Positions 7,537-16,800 of a stretch of DNA of 64,000 nt are shown here, piece after piece. Origin of the DNA: Nocardia stercoris (GTDB taxonomy: Bacteria; Actinomycetota; Actinomycetes; Mycobacteriales; Mycobacteriaceae); contig NZ_RFFH01000010.1 in the NCBI RefSeq assembly GCF_003696265.1, positions 157,263-221,262 of the forward strand, given 5' to 3'. The notes beneath the pieces were generated by a model that did not search any database, was not told the DNA's origin, and saw nothing but the letters and a program-made list of their open reading frames with translations. The translations under genes and the position numbers were made by a program. Every line of letters starts with the position of its first letter. Position 1 is the stretch's first letter.

Positions 7537-8559
7537 TCACCGCTCGGCCGGGGTGGAGACCAGGGCCAGCAGGGGGTCGGCGCGGTGGTCCGGGCCGCCG
7601 GTCGGCGGGACGCCGTCCAGTGTGTCGGCGAAGGCGTTCCATTCGGTGGCGAATGTCCGAGCCAATTCGGCGACGGCCCCGATCCACTGCCCCGGAACCG
7701 AATTCTGGTGGGTATGCCATTCGCCGACCACATTGCCGTTGTGTAGCCAGCGGATGAGTTGGCGTCCGGATTCCGAGGATCGCACCGAAGGATCGTTGAT
7801 GAGTTTACGAAGTAATTCCGCACTGTTCTTGCGGTTTTCGACGAACGTATACCCGGAGGATTTTCCCGGTTCGAGCGCGGGATTTCCGGGAGCGCGGTCG
7901 CCCTCGCCGCGCTCCATTCTGCGGCGGATTTCCTGAACTGTCGAATGGGATATTCCCACTTCACGGGCGATACTGCGCGCGGAGGCGGTCGGAGTTCGGG
8001 CGAGGAGCTCGACGACCCGCTCGCGCGCGGCCATGCCGTCGACCGGCCGGAGCCGGCCGTCGCGGCCCAGGCGTTTGGTCGATTGTCCAATTTGCCCGGC
8101 CGCCTGCCGGAGCTTCCCGACGGTGCCCGGGGCGAGGCCGACCACCCCCGCGATGACCCGGTTCGACCACTCCGGCTGCGTCCTGACCAGGCGAATCGCC
8201 GCCGCGGTGCGATCGCTGCGGCTCAACGGAAGTCCGTGCGAGGAGTTGAGATAGACCGCGAGCAGGAAGCATTCCTCCTCGGATCCGGTAAACAACCGGG
8301 CCTCGATCGAGGTATCGCCGCGGAGTACCGCGGCCCGAATTCTGTGCACACCGTCGATAACTCGCATCGTGCTCGAGTGGACCACGATGGGTGGCAACTC
8401 CACGTCGAGCTCGGCCAGATGGCGGACGTGCGGCTGGGACACTCCACCGAGACGGACGTAGTCAACGGAATCTATCTCCGAGATCGAAAGTCGGACCGAG
8501 GGTAGTGAATCGATCGATCCTGGTGCGTATACCGACACATCATTGCCCGCATGGGGCAC
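7537..8559 (-). CDS. strR-like: StrR/NovG/Bbr-like ParB-fold pathway-specific transcriptional regulator
   Basis: This is a probable DNA-binding activator of the cluster, about 340 aa. The N-terminal ParB/sulfiredoxin-like fold shows VIDGVHRIRAA (residues 68-77). It is followed by HGLPLSRSDR (108-117), characteristic of the StrR, NovG and Bbr regulators of streptomycin, novobiocin and glycopeptide clusters. A helix-turn-helix lies at about 130-151 (WSNRVIAGVVGLAPGTVGKL) and a second candidate near 185-205 (SIAREVGISHSTVQEIRRRM). The start is uncertain: GTG 8559 gives a StrR-like length, and GTG 8538 is also possible. The gap of 259 bp (8560-8818) to the upstream gene holds no ORF I can support and may carry its own promoter. 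Leu249 is encoded by a rare TTA codon (7813-7815). A StrR-type operator lies at 13555-13585. Confidence 0.87.
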   Translation of the reverse strand: MPHAGNDVSVYAPGSIDSLPSVRLSISEIDSVDYVRLGGVSQPHVRHLAELDVELPPIVVHSSTMRVIDGVHRIRAAVLRGDTSIEARLFTGSEEECFLLAVYLNSSHGLPLSRSDRTAAAIRLVRTQPEWSNRVIAGVVGLAPGTVGKLRQAAGQIGQSTKRLGRDGRLRPVDGMAARERVVELLARTPTASARSIAREVGISHSTVQEIRRRMERGEGDRAPGNPALEPGKSSGYTFVENRKNSAELLRKLINDPSVRSSESGRQLIRWLHNGNVVGEWHTHQNSVPGQWIGAVAELARTFATEWNAFADTLDGVPPTGGPDHRADPLLALVSTPAER

Positions 8560-8818
8560 ACTGGTCAGTGTTTGTCCGTCGTGGTGCAAATGCCCTCCCT
8601 CAGCCGTCGGGCGGCAGCGCCCGACATTGCACTGGCTCTGCCGCCGACCGTAACGCAGACGTTGCACGCATTCAACTCGTTGCGGACGAATGGCCGCCGA
8701 CGCCGCAGTCGATTCACAGGAATGCGGCGAGCGCGGTCGGAACCCGCGCAATTCCATTTGGTCTGTTTTCGTTTCCGGTGGACCGGGGAGTGCGTTCCCG
8801 CCGGTGGTAACGCCGCCG

Positions 8819-10207
8819 TCAGGGAGCGGACAGCTGCTCGAAGCCCGCGACCGTGTCCAGATGCCGGCCGAAGATCGCCGCCTCGTCGGGTACCCGGGCC
8901 CCGATCGGGCGCGTGACCGTCGTGTAGTTGAGCAGATGCCGCCAGGTGACGTTCTCCGATAGGCTGCAGCCGCCCCAGGTCCCACTCGACAGTGTGGTCG
9001 TGAACGGCACTCCGCTGGTGAAACTTCCGGCGTTGGTCATGGTCGACTGGTTCACCACCACCCGCGCGGTGCGCGTCGCGTGCGCCAGCGTCGCGATCCG
9101 CTCGGCCGACGAACTGTAGATACCGCAACTGTGGCCGCCCCCGCAGCGGTCCAGGATGGTGTTCACCGCCGCCACCGCCGCGCCGAAGTCCCGGTACCCG
9201 CAGACCGTGACGACCGGTGCCAGCTTCTCCAGCAGGAGCGGGCTGTCGCCGGTGGGATCGTCACAGCCGGCGACGAGCAAGTGGGCCGCACCCGCGTCGA
9301 AACCGGCCGCGGCGGCGGTCCGGCGCGCGGTGAGACCCACAAGTGCCCGGTTGCGCGTGCTGCCGTCGGGCCACAGCACCCGCTCCAGGCGCGCGGATGC
9401 GGCCCGGTCGCACACGTGAGCGCCGTACCGGGACAGCTGCTCGAGGAAAGCCCCGCGCACCGACTCGTGTACCAGGACATTGCTTTCCGACGAGCAACTG
9501 GTGCCGTGATTGAAGGCGGCCCCGTCGGCGATGTGCCGGGCCGCGACCGCCGGATCGGCGGTCTCGTCGACGATCACGGTCGGATTGCCGACACCGGCGC
9601 CGATGGCCGGTGTGCCGCTGGTGTAGGCCCGCCGGACCGTCCCGGCGCCGCCGACGGCCACCACGAGATCGGCCGCGGTCATCAATCGGCGCGTTTCGTC
9701 CTTGCCTGAAATGCCGAGGTGTGCAACGAGATCGACCGGTGCCCCCTGGTCGGCCAGCACCTGCCGGACCAGGGCGACGGTCTGCTCCGACGCCTCCCGG
9801 GCGCGCGGATTGGAGGTGAAGATCACCGCGTTGCGGGTCTTGAGCACGGGCAGGATGTTGCAGACGATCGCCGAGGCCGGTGCCGTCGCGGGCCCGGCGA
9901 CGGCGACCACGCCGACCGGTTTGGCCAGCCGCGCCAGACCCAGCTCGTGGTTCTCCTCGACGACTCCGCCGGTGCGGTGCCCCCGCATGTCCATCAGGAT
10001 CCCGAGCACCCGTTGCCGGTACAGCCGGAACAGATCCTCGGTATTGCCGAAATGTGTTTCCAGATAACTGACTTCGGCGAGCCGGCGGGCGTTGTCCTCC
10101 CGGTAACAGTGCCAGCCGACGGCGGCGACGAGATCGTCGACCCGCTCCTGCGACCACCGTGCGTACTCACGTTGCGCCGCGCGGGCGCTGACGATCTCGT
10201 CCATCAT
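8819..10207 (-). CDS. Acylating aldehyde dehydrogenase (SauS/EutE/AdhE-N type)
   Basis: This 462-aa member of the CoA-acylating aldehyde dehydrogenase group would interconvert an acyl-CoA and an aldehyde with NAD(P)H. The nucleophile is Cys238 in FNHGTSCSSE, which lines up with the FDNGVICASE pocket of AdhE/EutE enzymes. VGGAGTVRRAYTSGTPAIG resembles their nucleotide-binding loop. Overall length and motif style resemble acylating sulfoacetaldehyde dehydrogenase (SauS). ATG 10207 is preferred since GAGGA lies 10 nt upstream. It sits 42 bp after the A-T didomain gene and shares its operon. Such enzymes are unusual in an NRPS cluster. Paired with the aminotransferase it could build beta-alanine from malonyl-CoA, or a related beta-amino acid. 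Taurine or sulfoacetaldehyde chemistry is the alternative. Confidence 0.82.
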   Translation of the reverse strand: MMDEIVSARAAQREYARWSQERVDDLVAAVGWHCYREDNARRLAEVSYLETHFGNTEDLFRLYRQRVLGILMDMRGHRTGGVVEENHELGLARLAKPVGVVAVAGPATAPASAIVCNILPVLKTRNAVIFTSNPRAREASEQTVALVRQVLADQGAPVDLVAHLGISGKDETRRLMTAADLVVAVGGAGTVRRAYTSGTPAIGAGVGNPTVIVDETADPAVAARHIADGAAFNHGTSCSSESNVLVHESVRGAFLEQLSRYGAHVCDRAASARLERVLWPDGSTRNRALVGLTARRTAAAAGFDAGAAHLLVAGCDDPTGDSPLLLEKLAPVVTVCGYRDFGAAVAAVNTILDRCGGGHSCGIYSSSAERIATLAHATRTARVVVNQSTMTNAGSFTSGVPFTTTLSSGTWGGCSLSENVTWRHLLNYTTVTRPIGARVPDEAAIFGRHLDTVAGFEQLSAP

Positions 10208-10249
10208 GTCGATCCAGTCCTCAGATCAGAGTCCCCGCCGCCGGGCGGA

Positions 10250-12073
10250 TCAGTGGGAGCCGGCTTCGGCGATGATCCGGTCGACGGTCGCGGCGAATTC
10301 CGCGACTGTCGGGTGCTCGAGCAGGTCCCGCACCGACACCGCGGCACCCAGCGAGCGCCCGATGCCCCGGACCACCCGGGCAGCCAGCAGTGAATGCCCG
10401 CCGAGCTCCACGAAATGCGCGGTGCGGGAGTTGATCCGGCGGTCGAAGACGTCCGACCACACCTGCGCCACCGCCAGCTCGGTCGCCGTGACGAAATCGT
10501 CCGCCGGCGCCGCGGCGGTGGTGGTGTCGCCGGCGGGGGACTCGCGCAGGCAGCTCTGCTGCAGCGCGGCCAGATCCGCCTTACCGTTCACGGTCAGGGG
10601 GATGGCGTCGACACAGACGAAGGTGCTCGGAATCATGAACTCCGGCAGGGTGTCCTCCATCGCGGCGCGCACCACCGCGACGAGATCGGCCGGCGCGCCC
10701 TCGTCGACCACCAGCGCCAGGCCCAGTGCCATGCCGACGGCCTCGGGGATGCCGAAGGCGATCGCCTGCCGCACGCCCGCGACCCCGACCGCCGCGGTCT
10801 CGACCGCCTTCAGTTCGACGCGCGAACCGCGGATCTTGATCTGATGGTCGGCGCGGCCGACGAACTCGATCGTGCGGTCGTCGTGCACCCGGACCACGTC
10901 GCCGGTCCGGTACATGCGCGCCCCGCTCGCGTGCGGGTCGGCCACGAAGCGGGCCGCGGTGGTCTCGGGCATGTTGCGATAGCCGCGCCCGACGCCGGGA
11001 CCGGCCAGGAACAGTTCCCCCTCCGCCCCGATCGGGACCGGCTTCAGCTCCGAATCGAGAACCAGCGCACGGTAATTGGTGATCGGACGGCCGATCGTGA
11101 GCGGGCTGTCGCCGGCCGCGCTGTCCGCCCAGGTTGCGCAGATGGTGACCTCGGTCGGCCCGTAGGCGTTGATCAGGCGCCGGTTCGAGGACCACAGCTC
11201 GGCCAGCGCGGGCGGGCAGGCCTCGCCGGCGACGACGACGGTCCGCGGTCCGGCGCCGGCCGCCACGATCGCGTCGTAGGCCGACAGCAGCGACGGGGTC
11301 GCCGTGATGGCGTCCAGCGCGGTGAAGACCTTCTCGCTGTGTTCGTCGAGCGGATCGTGCAGGACCACGGCGTGACCGCCCGCCAGCGGCAGCAGCGTCG
11401 ACCAGATCCACGCGTCGAACCCGGAGGGCGCGACGTTGCCGCAGGCGCTGCCGTCGGGCAGGTCCAGCCGCCGCAGCGCGTTCGCCAGGTTGGCGACGTT
11501 GCGGTAGGTGATCTGCACCCCCTTCGGGGTGCCGGTCGTACCGGAGGTGTAGATGGTGTACGCGGCCGAATCCGGCAGCGCCGCAGCGAAACTCACCGGA
11601 CCGTCGGAGTCGTCGTCGAGGCTGCGCGGGTCCAGGCGGGGGATCGCGCCGGACACCGGCAGCGTCCCCTCCGGCGCCACGATCACCGCGAGCGCGCTGT
11701 CGGCCGCGATCGCCGCCACCCGGTCGTCGGGGTGGCTCGGGTCCAGCGGGACGTACACCGCGCCCAGCCGCCACACCGCGAGCATGGTCGCCACGCTGAA
11801 CCGCGACCGCCCGAAGGTGACACCGACCGCCACCTCCGGGCCGGCCGCGTAGCCGCGCAACGCCGCCGCGATCCGGTTCGCGTGGCGGTCGAGTTCGGCG
11901 TAGCTGAAGTCCCCGTCCGGCGCCTGCACGGCCGGCGCGTCCGGCGAGTGCGCGGCGATCGCCGAAACCTGGTGCGCCAGATTGTATTCGGCGTCGAAGT
12001 CGGCGGTGTGGCCGGCGAGCACACTCAGCTGCTCGAACTCGAAATCGATGATGTCGGTCATGTTCGACGTCAT
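10250..12073 (-). CDS. Stand-alone NRPS adenylation-carrier (A-T) didomain, Phe-type pocket
   Basis: This 607-aa protein would activate one amino acid as its adenylate and load it on its own carrier domain. Core motifs include YTSGTTGTPKG (A3), a FDAWIWS A4 region, [12 protein letters not shown] (A5), YRTGDVV (A7) and NGKADL (A10, lacking the usual DRK). The carrier site [10 protein letters not shown] places phosphopantetheine on Ser561. Aligned with GrsA by eye, the ten pocket residues are D-A-W-T-V-A-A-I-C-K, one conservative change from the Phe signature DAWTIAAICK. ATG 12073 is supported by AAGGA 8 nt upstream. The P450 gene ends 41 bp before it. Pairing of a discrete A-T protein with a P450 is the known arrangement for beta-hydroxylation of carrier-bound amino acids (NovH/NovI, NikP1/NikQ). 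There is no C, E or TE domain. Confidence 0.92.
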   Translation of the reverse strand: MTSNMTDIIDFEFEQLSVLAGHTADFDAEYNLAHQVSAIAAHSPDAPAVQAPDGDFSYAELDRHANRIAAALRGYAAGPEVAVGVTFGRSRFSVATMLAVWRLGAVYVPLDPSHPDDRVAAIAADSALAVIVAPEGTLPVSGAIPRLDPRSLDDDSDGPVSFAAALPDSAAYTIYTSGTTGTPKGVQITYRNVANLANALRRLDLPDGSACGNVAPSGFDAWIWSTLLPLAGGHAVVLHDPLDEHSEKVFTALDAITATPSLLSAYDAIVAAGAGPRTVVVAGEACPPALAELWSSNRRLINAYGPTEVTICATWADSAAGDSPLTIGRPITNYRALVLDSELKPVPIGAEGELFLAGPGVGRGYRNMPETTAARFVADPHASGARMYRTGDVVRVHDDRTIEFVGRADHQIKIRGSRVELKAVETAAVGVAGVRQAIAFGIPEAVGMALGLALVVDEGAPADLVAVVRAAMEDTLPEFMIPSTFVCVDAIPLTVNGKADLAALQQSCLRESPAGDTTTAAAPADDFVTATELAVAQVWSDVFDRRINSRTAHFVELGGHSLLAARVVRGIGRSLGAAVSVRDLLEHPTVAEFAATVDRIIAEAGSH

Positions 12074-12114
12074 GGTGTCTGTCCTTCTGTCGGATCGATG
12101 CGGTCGCCGGGCGC

Positions 12115-13320
12115 TCAGCTCAGTGCGACCGGGAGGTAGTTCAGGCCCCACATGAAGTTCGAGTGCAACCGCTCGATCTCGCCCGCCAGCTCGGGCGTAC
12201 GGACCTTGTCGACCAGCGTCCGCAGCAGCACGGTGAGTTCGGTGCGGGCCAGCGGGGCGCCGATGCAGAAGTGCTCGCCGATACCGAAGACCAGGTGCCG
12301 GCCGATGGTGCGGCCGACGTCGAAGCGGTCGCCGTCGGGGAACACCGCGTCGTCGCGATTGGCGGAGGTGTTCCACACCACCACCGGCTCGCCGGCCCGG
12401 ACCTGCTGGGATCCGACCAGCACGTCCCGCTTGGCCATGCGCAGCGAGTGCAGGGCCGGGCTGGTGTAGCGCAGGATCTCCTCGACCGCGGTGGCGACCT
12501 CGGCGTCACCGGTCTTGAGCCGCTGCCACTGGTCCGGATTCTCGATCAAGGCCAGGAAGCCGTGCGAGGAGGCGTGGCGCGTGGTCTCGGTCGCGCCGGT
12601 GAGCAGGCCGTCGCAGTTGCGGATGATCTCCTCGTCGGTCAACTTGCGGCCGTCGATCTCGCCCTGCAACAGTGCGCTCACCACATCGTCACCGAGGTGC
12701 TTGCGGCGGTGGTGGATCAGATCGTCGTAGAACATGAAGATCTCCGACGAGGCCGCGGTCTTGTCGATCTCGTCCACCGGGCAGCCGGTGCTGCCGTCCA
12801 CCGAGGCGCCGAAGACCCGGCTGGTCAGGCCCACCAGCATGTGCCGCTCCGACTGGGGAAGGGCCATGATCTCGCAGATGATCGCGGCCGGCAGCTGGGC
12901 GGCGATCTCGCCGACGAAGTCGACGGTGCCCTTCTCCAGGGCCTCGTCGACCAGCGGCTCGATGATCTCGCGCATCGCCTCGGCCAGCGACGCGGTCGCG
13001 CGCGGGCCGAAGGCGGAGTTCATGACGCGGCGCAGCTGGGAATGGCGCGGCGGATCGGTGACGATCAGAATCTTTCCGGCGCAGGCCTCGACGGCCGCCG
13101 GGTCCGAGTCCAGGCGCATACCGTATTCGGAACTGAAATCCTCGTTGTTCCGGTAGACCGCCAGCGCGGGCGCGTAGGTCATAACCGACCAGAAGCCGCT
13201 ACCGTCGTGGCGTTCGTTCCAATAAACGGGGCTCTCCGCGCGGAGTCGCGCCCATTCCTGTACCGGGTTCCCGCTTCGATACAGTTCCGGGTCGGAAATG
13301 TCGATACGTGCTGTTTCCAT
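12115..13320 (-). CDS. Cytochrome P450, likely acting on a carrier-bound amino acid
   Basis: This 401-aa soluble bacterial P450 has an I-helix oxygen-binding motif LLTGATETTRH, an ExxR motif in EEILRYTSP, and a heme loop FGIGEHFCIGAPLAR with Cys352 as the thiolate ligand. Length and motif order are normal for a class I bacterial enzyme, which would need ferredoxin and reductase partners that are not encoded here. ATG 13320 gives the usual N-terminus; an in-frame ATG at 13344 is the alternative. It is the first gene of the minus-strand operon and is followed within 41 bp by the A-T didomain gene. By analogy with NovI-type enzymes the likely substrate is the aminoacyl group (Phe) on that carrier. 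Oxidation of the finished peptide cannot be excluded. Confidence 0.9.
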   Translation of the reverse strand: METARIDISDPELYRSGNPVQEWARLRAESPVYWNERHDGSGFWSVMTYAPALAVYRNNEDFSSEYGMRLDSDPAAVEACAGKILIVTDPPRHSQLRRVMNSAFGPRATASLAEAMREIIEPLVDEALEKGTVDFVGEIAAQLPAAIICEIMALPQSERHMLVGLTSRVFGASVDGSTGCPVDEIDKTAASSEIFMFYDDLIHHRRKHLGDDVVSALLQGEIDGRKLTDEEIIRNCDGLLTGATETTRHASSHGFLALIENPDQWQRLKTGDAEVATAVEEILRYTSPALHSLRMAKRDVLVGSQQVRAGEPVVVWNTSANRDDAVFPDGDRFDVGRTIGRHLVFGIGEHFCIGAPLARTELTVLLRTLVDKVRTPELAGEIERLHSNFMWGLNYLPVALS

Positions 13321-13476
13321 CCGCTGCAACCTGCTCTCGCGCATTCGGGGACATCTCGCCGGCTCCGTCGGGTCACCGAATTGCCCGAGGAAATACCGAA
13401 ACGCGCGGTCGACGTAACGGCTGTCGCCGCGGATTCGGTCCCTACTTTCGTCGAGGATGCCGGTAGTGCGGAAGTG

Positions 13477-13506
13477 AGGATATCGGCACATTTCGGATGC
13501 GGTCAA
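13477..13506 (-). promoter_or_regulatory. Candidate sigma70-like promoter for the P450 operon
   Basis: Read on the minus strand, TTGACC (13506-13501) and TATCCT (13482-13477) are separated by 18 nt. Transcription would start near 13470, about 150 nt before the P450 ATG. The StrR-type operator lies some 50 bp upstream of the -35 element, a plausible activator position. This is consensus matching only. Confidence 0.4.
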
Positions 13507-13554
13507 CGAACAGCGGGGGCCGCGGTCGGCGCACCCGCCATCCGCGAGATCGCC

Positions 13555-13585
13555 TGGCCGACTGTGCATTTTGAGCAGTCGGCCA
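13555..13585. promoter_or_regulatory. StrR-type operator: perfect 10-bp inverted repeat with 11-nt spacer
   Basis: The arms TGGCCGACTG (13555-13564) and CAGTCGGCCA (13576-13585) are exact reverse complements separated by 11 nt. The known StrR-family consensus is GTTCGACTG, 11 nt, CAGTCGAAC. The inner CGACTG...CAGTCG core and the spacer length match exactly, and only the outer bases differ. It lies almost midway between the divergent P450 (start 13320) and NRPS (start 13817) genes, in a cluster that encodes a StrR-like regulator. It probably serves as the activation site for both. Confidence 0.8.
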
Positions 13586-13816
13586 CCGGCGCCGCAGCTC
13601 TCTCGGGTCTGCTCCCGGGCGCCGACCAGGGGATCTCCGGCCGCCCGGGCGAGTTGCATCATCATATCCCAGCGGCATGATTCCCGGATTTACCGGCGTA
13701 TTCATGTGGAGTTTGCGTCCGGTGTTCGGAACCGGGCGGAACCATTCGGCTACCGTCCGGGATCGCGATCGTTGTACTTTGTGGTTTGCGAAAAACCGGT
13801 CGTGACGTGGAAAGTG

Positions 13817-16800
13817 ATGACAGACGTGATCGACAATTACGAGTCCAATGCACTTCTGCTGCCCGTCACGAGCGCGCAACGTGAGATCTGGATGGCGTGT
13901 CGATTCGCTCCGGAGATTCCCACCTATCGTCTCGGTGAATATTGGGAGATTCGCGGGGACGTCGACGTCGACGCGATGCGTGCGGCGGTACGCCGGGTCG
14001 TCGCGGAATCGGATGCGCTGCGGGTGCGTTTCACCGAAGTCGACGGGGAGGTTTTCCAGTCCGTTCTCCCGATGTCCGACTGGGAGTTGCCGTTCCACGA
14101 TCTGAGCGACCGTCGCGACGCCTTCGCGGCGGCGCTCGCCTGGATGCGCGACGAACTGCGGGATCCGATGGACCCGGGCGCCGGCCCGCTGTTCCGGTAC
14201 GCGCTGTTCAAGATCTCGCGGTCGCGGTACGTCTGGTTCGGTGCCTGGCACCACATCGTGGTCGACGGGGCCGCCGTCGCGTTGCTCAAACAGCGTGTGG
14301 CGGAGCTCTATACGAGCTACGCGGCAGGAGCGGAGGCCGGCGCGTCCGCGGCACCGGCGCTGAGTGAGCTCGTCGCCGCCGACCGGGCCTACGCGGCCTC
14401 GGATCAGTACCGGGCCGACCACGACTTCTGGGCGGCGGCCCTCGCCGACCCGCCGGGTGTGTTGTCGTTCGGCGACAAGGCCGCCGGGGGGATCGCCGAG
14501 TTGGTCGGCCGGACCGACGAACTCGACCCGGCGACCGACGCCAGCCTGCGCGAACTCGCCGAGCGATGCGGCGTCCGAATGTCGACCCTGTTCATCTGCG
14601 TCAGTGGCCTGTACGCGTCGATGGTCACCGGTGAGCGTGACCTGTTGATCGGCATCCCCGTCTCCGCTCGCACCGAGCCTGCCGTGCGGACCGCCGTCGG
14701 CTCGGTGGCCAACGTGCTTCCGGTGCGGCTGCGCCTCGACCCCGCCCGCCCCTTCGCGACACTGTTGACCGAGGTGGCCGCGCAGGTCCGGGACGCGTTG
14801 CGGCATCAGCGTTTCCGCGGCGAGGACATCATCCGGACGGTGGCCCCGCACACCGCCGCCGGCGAGTCGCCGTTCGGCTTCCACGCCAACTACATGGGAT
14901 TCGACTACGACTTCCGGTTCGGGGAGTTCGAAGCCGACCGATGCGTACTGACCGCCGGAATCCCGGAAGTCTGCTCACTGAACTACTACGACGTGCGCGG
15001 CCGCTTCCCGACCCGGGTCGACTTCTCGGCCAACGGCCGGTACTTCGACACCGACAGCGTCGCCACCCACCTGCGGCGTTACGTCGAACTCCTCCGCACG
15101 ATCGCCCGGCGCGCCGCGGACCCGCGGTTCCCGATCGGCCGGCTGGAACTCCTGGACGACGGTGAGCGGCACCGGATCCTGCGCGACTGGAGTGGTTCGG
15201 ATGTCGCTCGCGCGGCGGCCGAACCGGTCGCGACGTCGTTCGCCGCGCGCGTCACGGCCGATCCCGAGGCCGTCGCCGTGGTGACCGCGACGCGGACGCT
15301 GACCTACCGCGAACTCGACGAGCGGTCGGGACGACTGGCCCGGCTGCTGGCCGCGCGGGGCGCGGCCGCGGAACAGGTTGTGGCGCTGGCACTGCCGCGC
15401 ACCGCCGACCTGGTGGTCGCGCTGCTGGCGGTCGCGAAGTCCGGTGCGGCGTATGTGCCGTTGGACCCCGCCTATCCGCGGGACCGGTTGCGGTTCATCC
15501 AGTCCGACGCGCACCCGGTACTGGTGTTGACCACCGGTGCGGTCGCCGACCGCGTCCCCGAGACGGGTGTGCCGCGCCTGCTGCTCGACGACCCTGCCCT
15601 GTCCGCCGAGCTCGACGCCCTGGAACCCCTGGCGCCGGTGGATGTTCCGGACACGACTGTGGCGTATCTGATCTACACCTCCGGCACCACGGGTGTGCCC
15701 AAGGGGGTCGCGGTCGCACGCGCGAACCTGGCCGCGCTGGTGCGGGCGACGGCGTCCCTGCACGGCGCCGCGGATCCGGTACGGGTGCTGGCGTCGACGT
15801 CGGTGGCCTTCGACGTGTCGGTGTTCGAACTGTTCACCACGCTGTGTGCGGGTGGTTCGGTCGAGCTCGTCGACGACGCGCTGGCTGTGGCGCAGCGGGA
15901 TTCGTGGTCCGGTGCGGTGATGAGCATGGTGCCGTCGGCTTTCGACGCGGTGGCCGCGCACACCGAGACCGAACTCGCGGCGGACACGATCGTATTCGCC
16001 GGTGAGGCCTTGACCTGGGCGACGATCGAGCGGGCGCGCGACCGGATCCCGGGCGTGCGAGTGATCAACGCCTACGGCCCGACCGAGTCGACGGTGTACG
16101 CGACGACGGCGGTGCTGGAGGCCGGTGCGACCGGTCCGGTGCCGATCGGTGTACCGCTGCCGGGTGTCCACGCCCGCGTCCTCGACGGCTGGCTGCGGCC
16201 GGTTCCGGCGGGCGTGGCGGGCGAACTGTACCTGGGTGGCGCCCAGGTGGCCCGCGGCTACCTCGGCCGTCCCGACCTGACCGGTGCGCGATTCGTCGCC
16301 GACCCGTTCGACGTGAGCGGTGCGGGCGCGCGCCTGTATCGCACCGGTGACGTGGTGCGCTGGAACGCTTCCGGGACGCTCGAGTACCTCGGCCGGGCCG
16401 ACGACCAGGTCAAGGTGCGCGGCTTCCGGATCGAACTCGGTGAGATCGAAGCGGCCCTCACCGCGCACCCGGAGGTAGCCCAGGCCGCCGCGATCGCCTA
16501 CGACACGGGCTCGGGCAGCCAACTGGTCGGCTATGTGGTCGCGGCCCGCCGCGACGCCGCCGACCCGAGCCGGAAGGTCCGCGTCGGCGTGCTCGCCGGT
16601 GGCACCGGCGCGGCCGGGGAGTTCGCGACACCCGCACCGGCGGACCGGCGCGACGGTGCCGTGCCGCTGGATTCGGCTGCCGTGCGGGCGTTTCTGCGGG
16701 ACCGCCTGCCGGACTACATGGTCCCGGCGGTGGTCATGGTGCTGGACGCGCTGCCGCTGTCGGCCAACGGCAAACTCGACCGAAAGGCGTTGCCGCAGCC

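Larger units (their letters stand above)
13321..13816. other. Divergent regulatory region between the P450 operon and the giant NRPS gene
   Basis: This 496-bp gap separates two divergent transcripts and holds no ORF I can support. It contains the operator-like inverted repeat (13555-13585) and the minus-strand promoter candidate (13477-13506). Further right is only a weak + strand possibility (TTGCAT at 13654-13659 and CATGAT at 13676-13681, 16 nt apart). The stretch just before the NRPS start is less GC-rich than its surroundings. Confidence 0.7.

Noticed and set aside
7533-8090. Long in-frame N-terminal extension of the aminotransferase
   Set aside because: The upstream 186 codons lie in another frame of the StrR-like gene, are low-complexity Pro/Arg/Ser-rich and have no family counterpart; the family length fits ATG 7532.
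8666-8718. Second StrR-type operator upstream of the regulator gene (TTCAACTCG ... CAGTCGATT)
   Set aside because: The half-sites are imperfect and the spacing is nearly 30 nt, not 11.
8622-8757. Longer regulator protein starting at ATG 8757
   Set aside because: The added 66 residues do not look like a ParB-fold N-terminus, and no ribosome-binding site precedes that ATG.
13321-13344. P450 starting at ATG 13344
   Set aside because: Possible, but it adds eight residues before the usual P450 N-terminus; kept only as an alternative.
13571-13816. An earlier start for the giant NRPS
   Set aside because: The extra 82 residues resemble no C-domain sequence, would overlap the operator arm, and no better ribosome-binding site is seen than the one near 13817.
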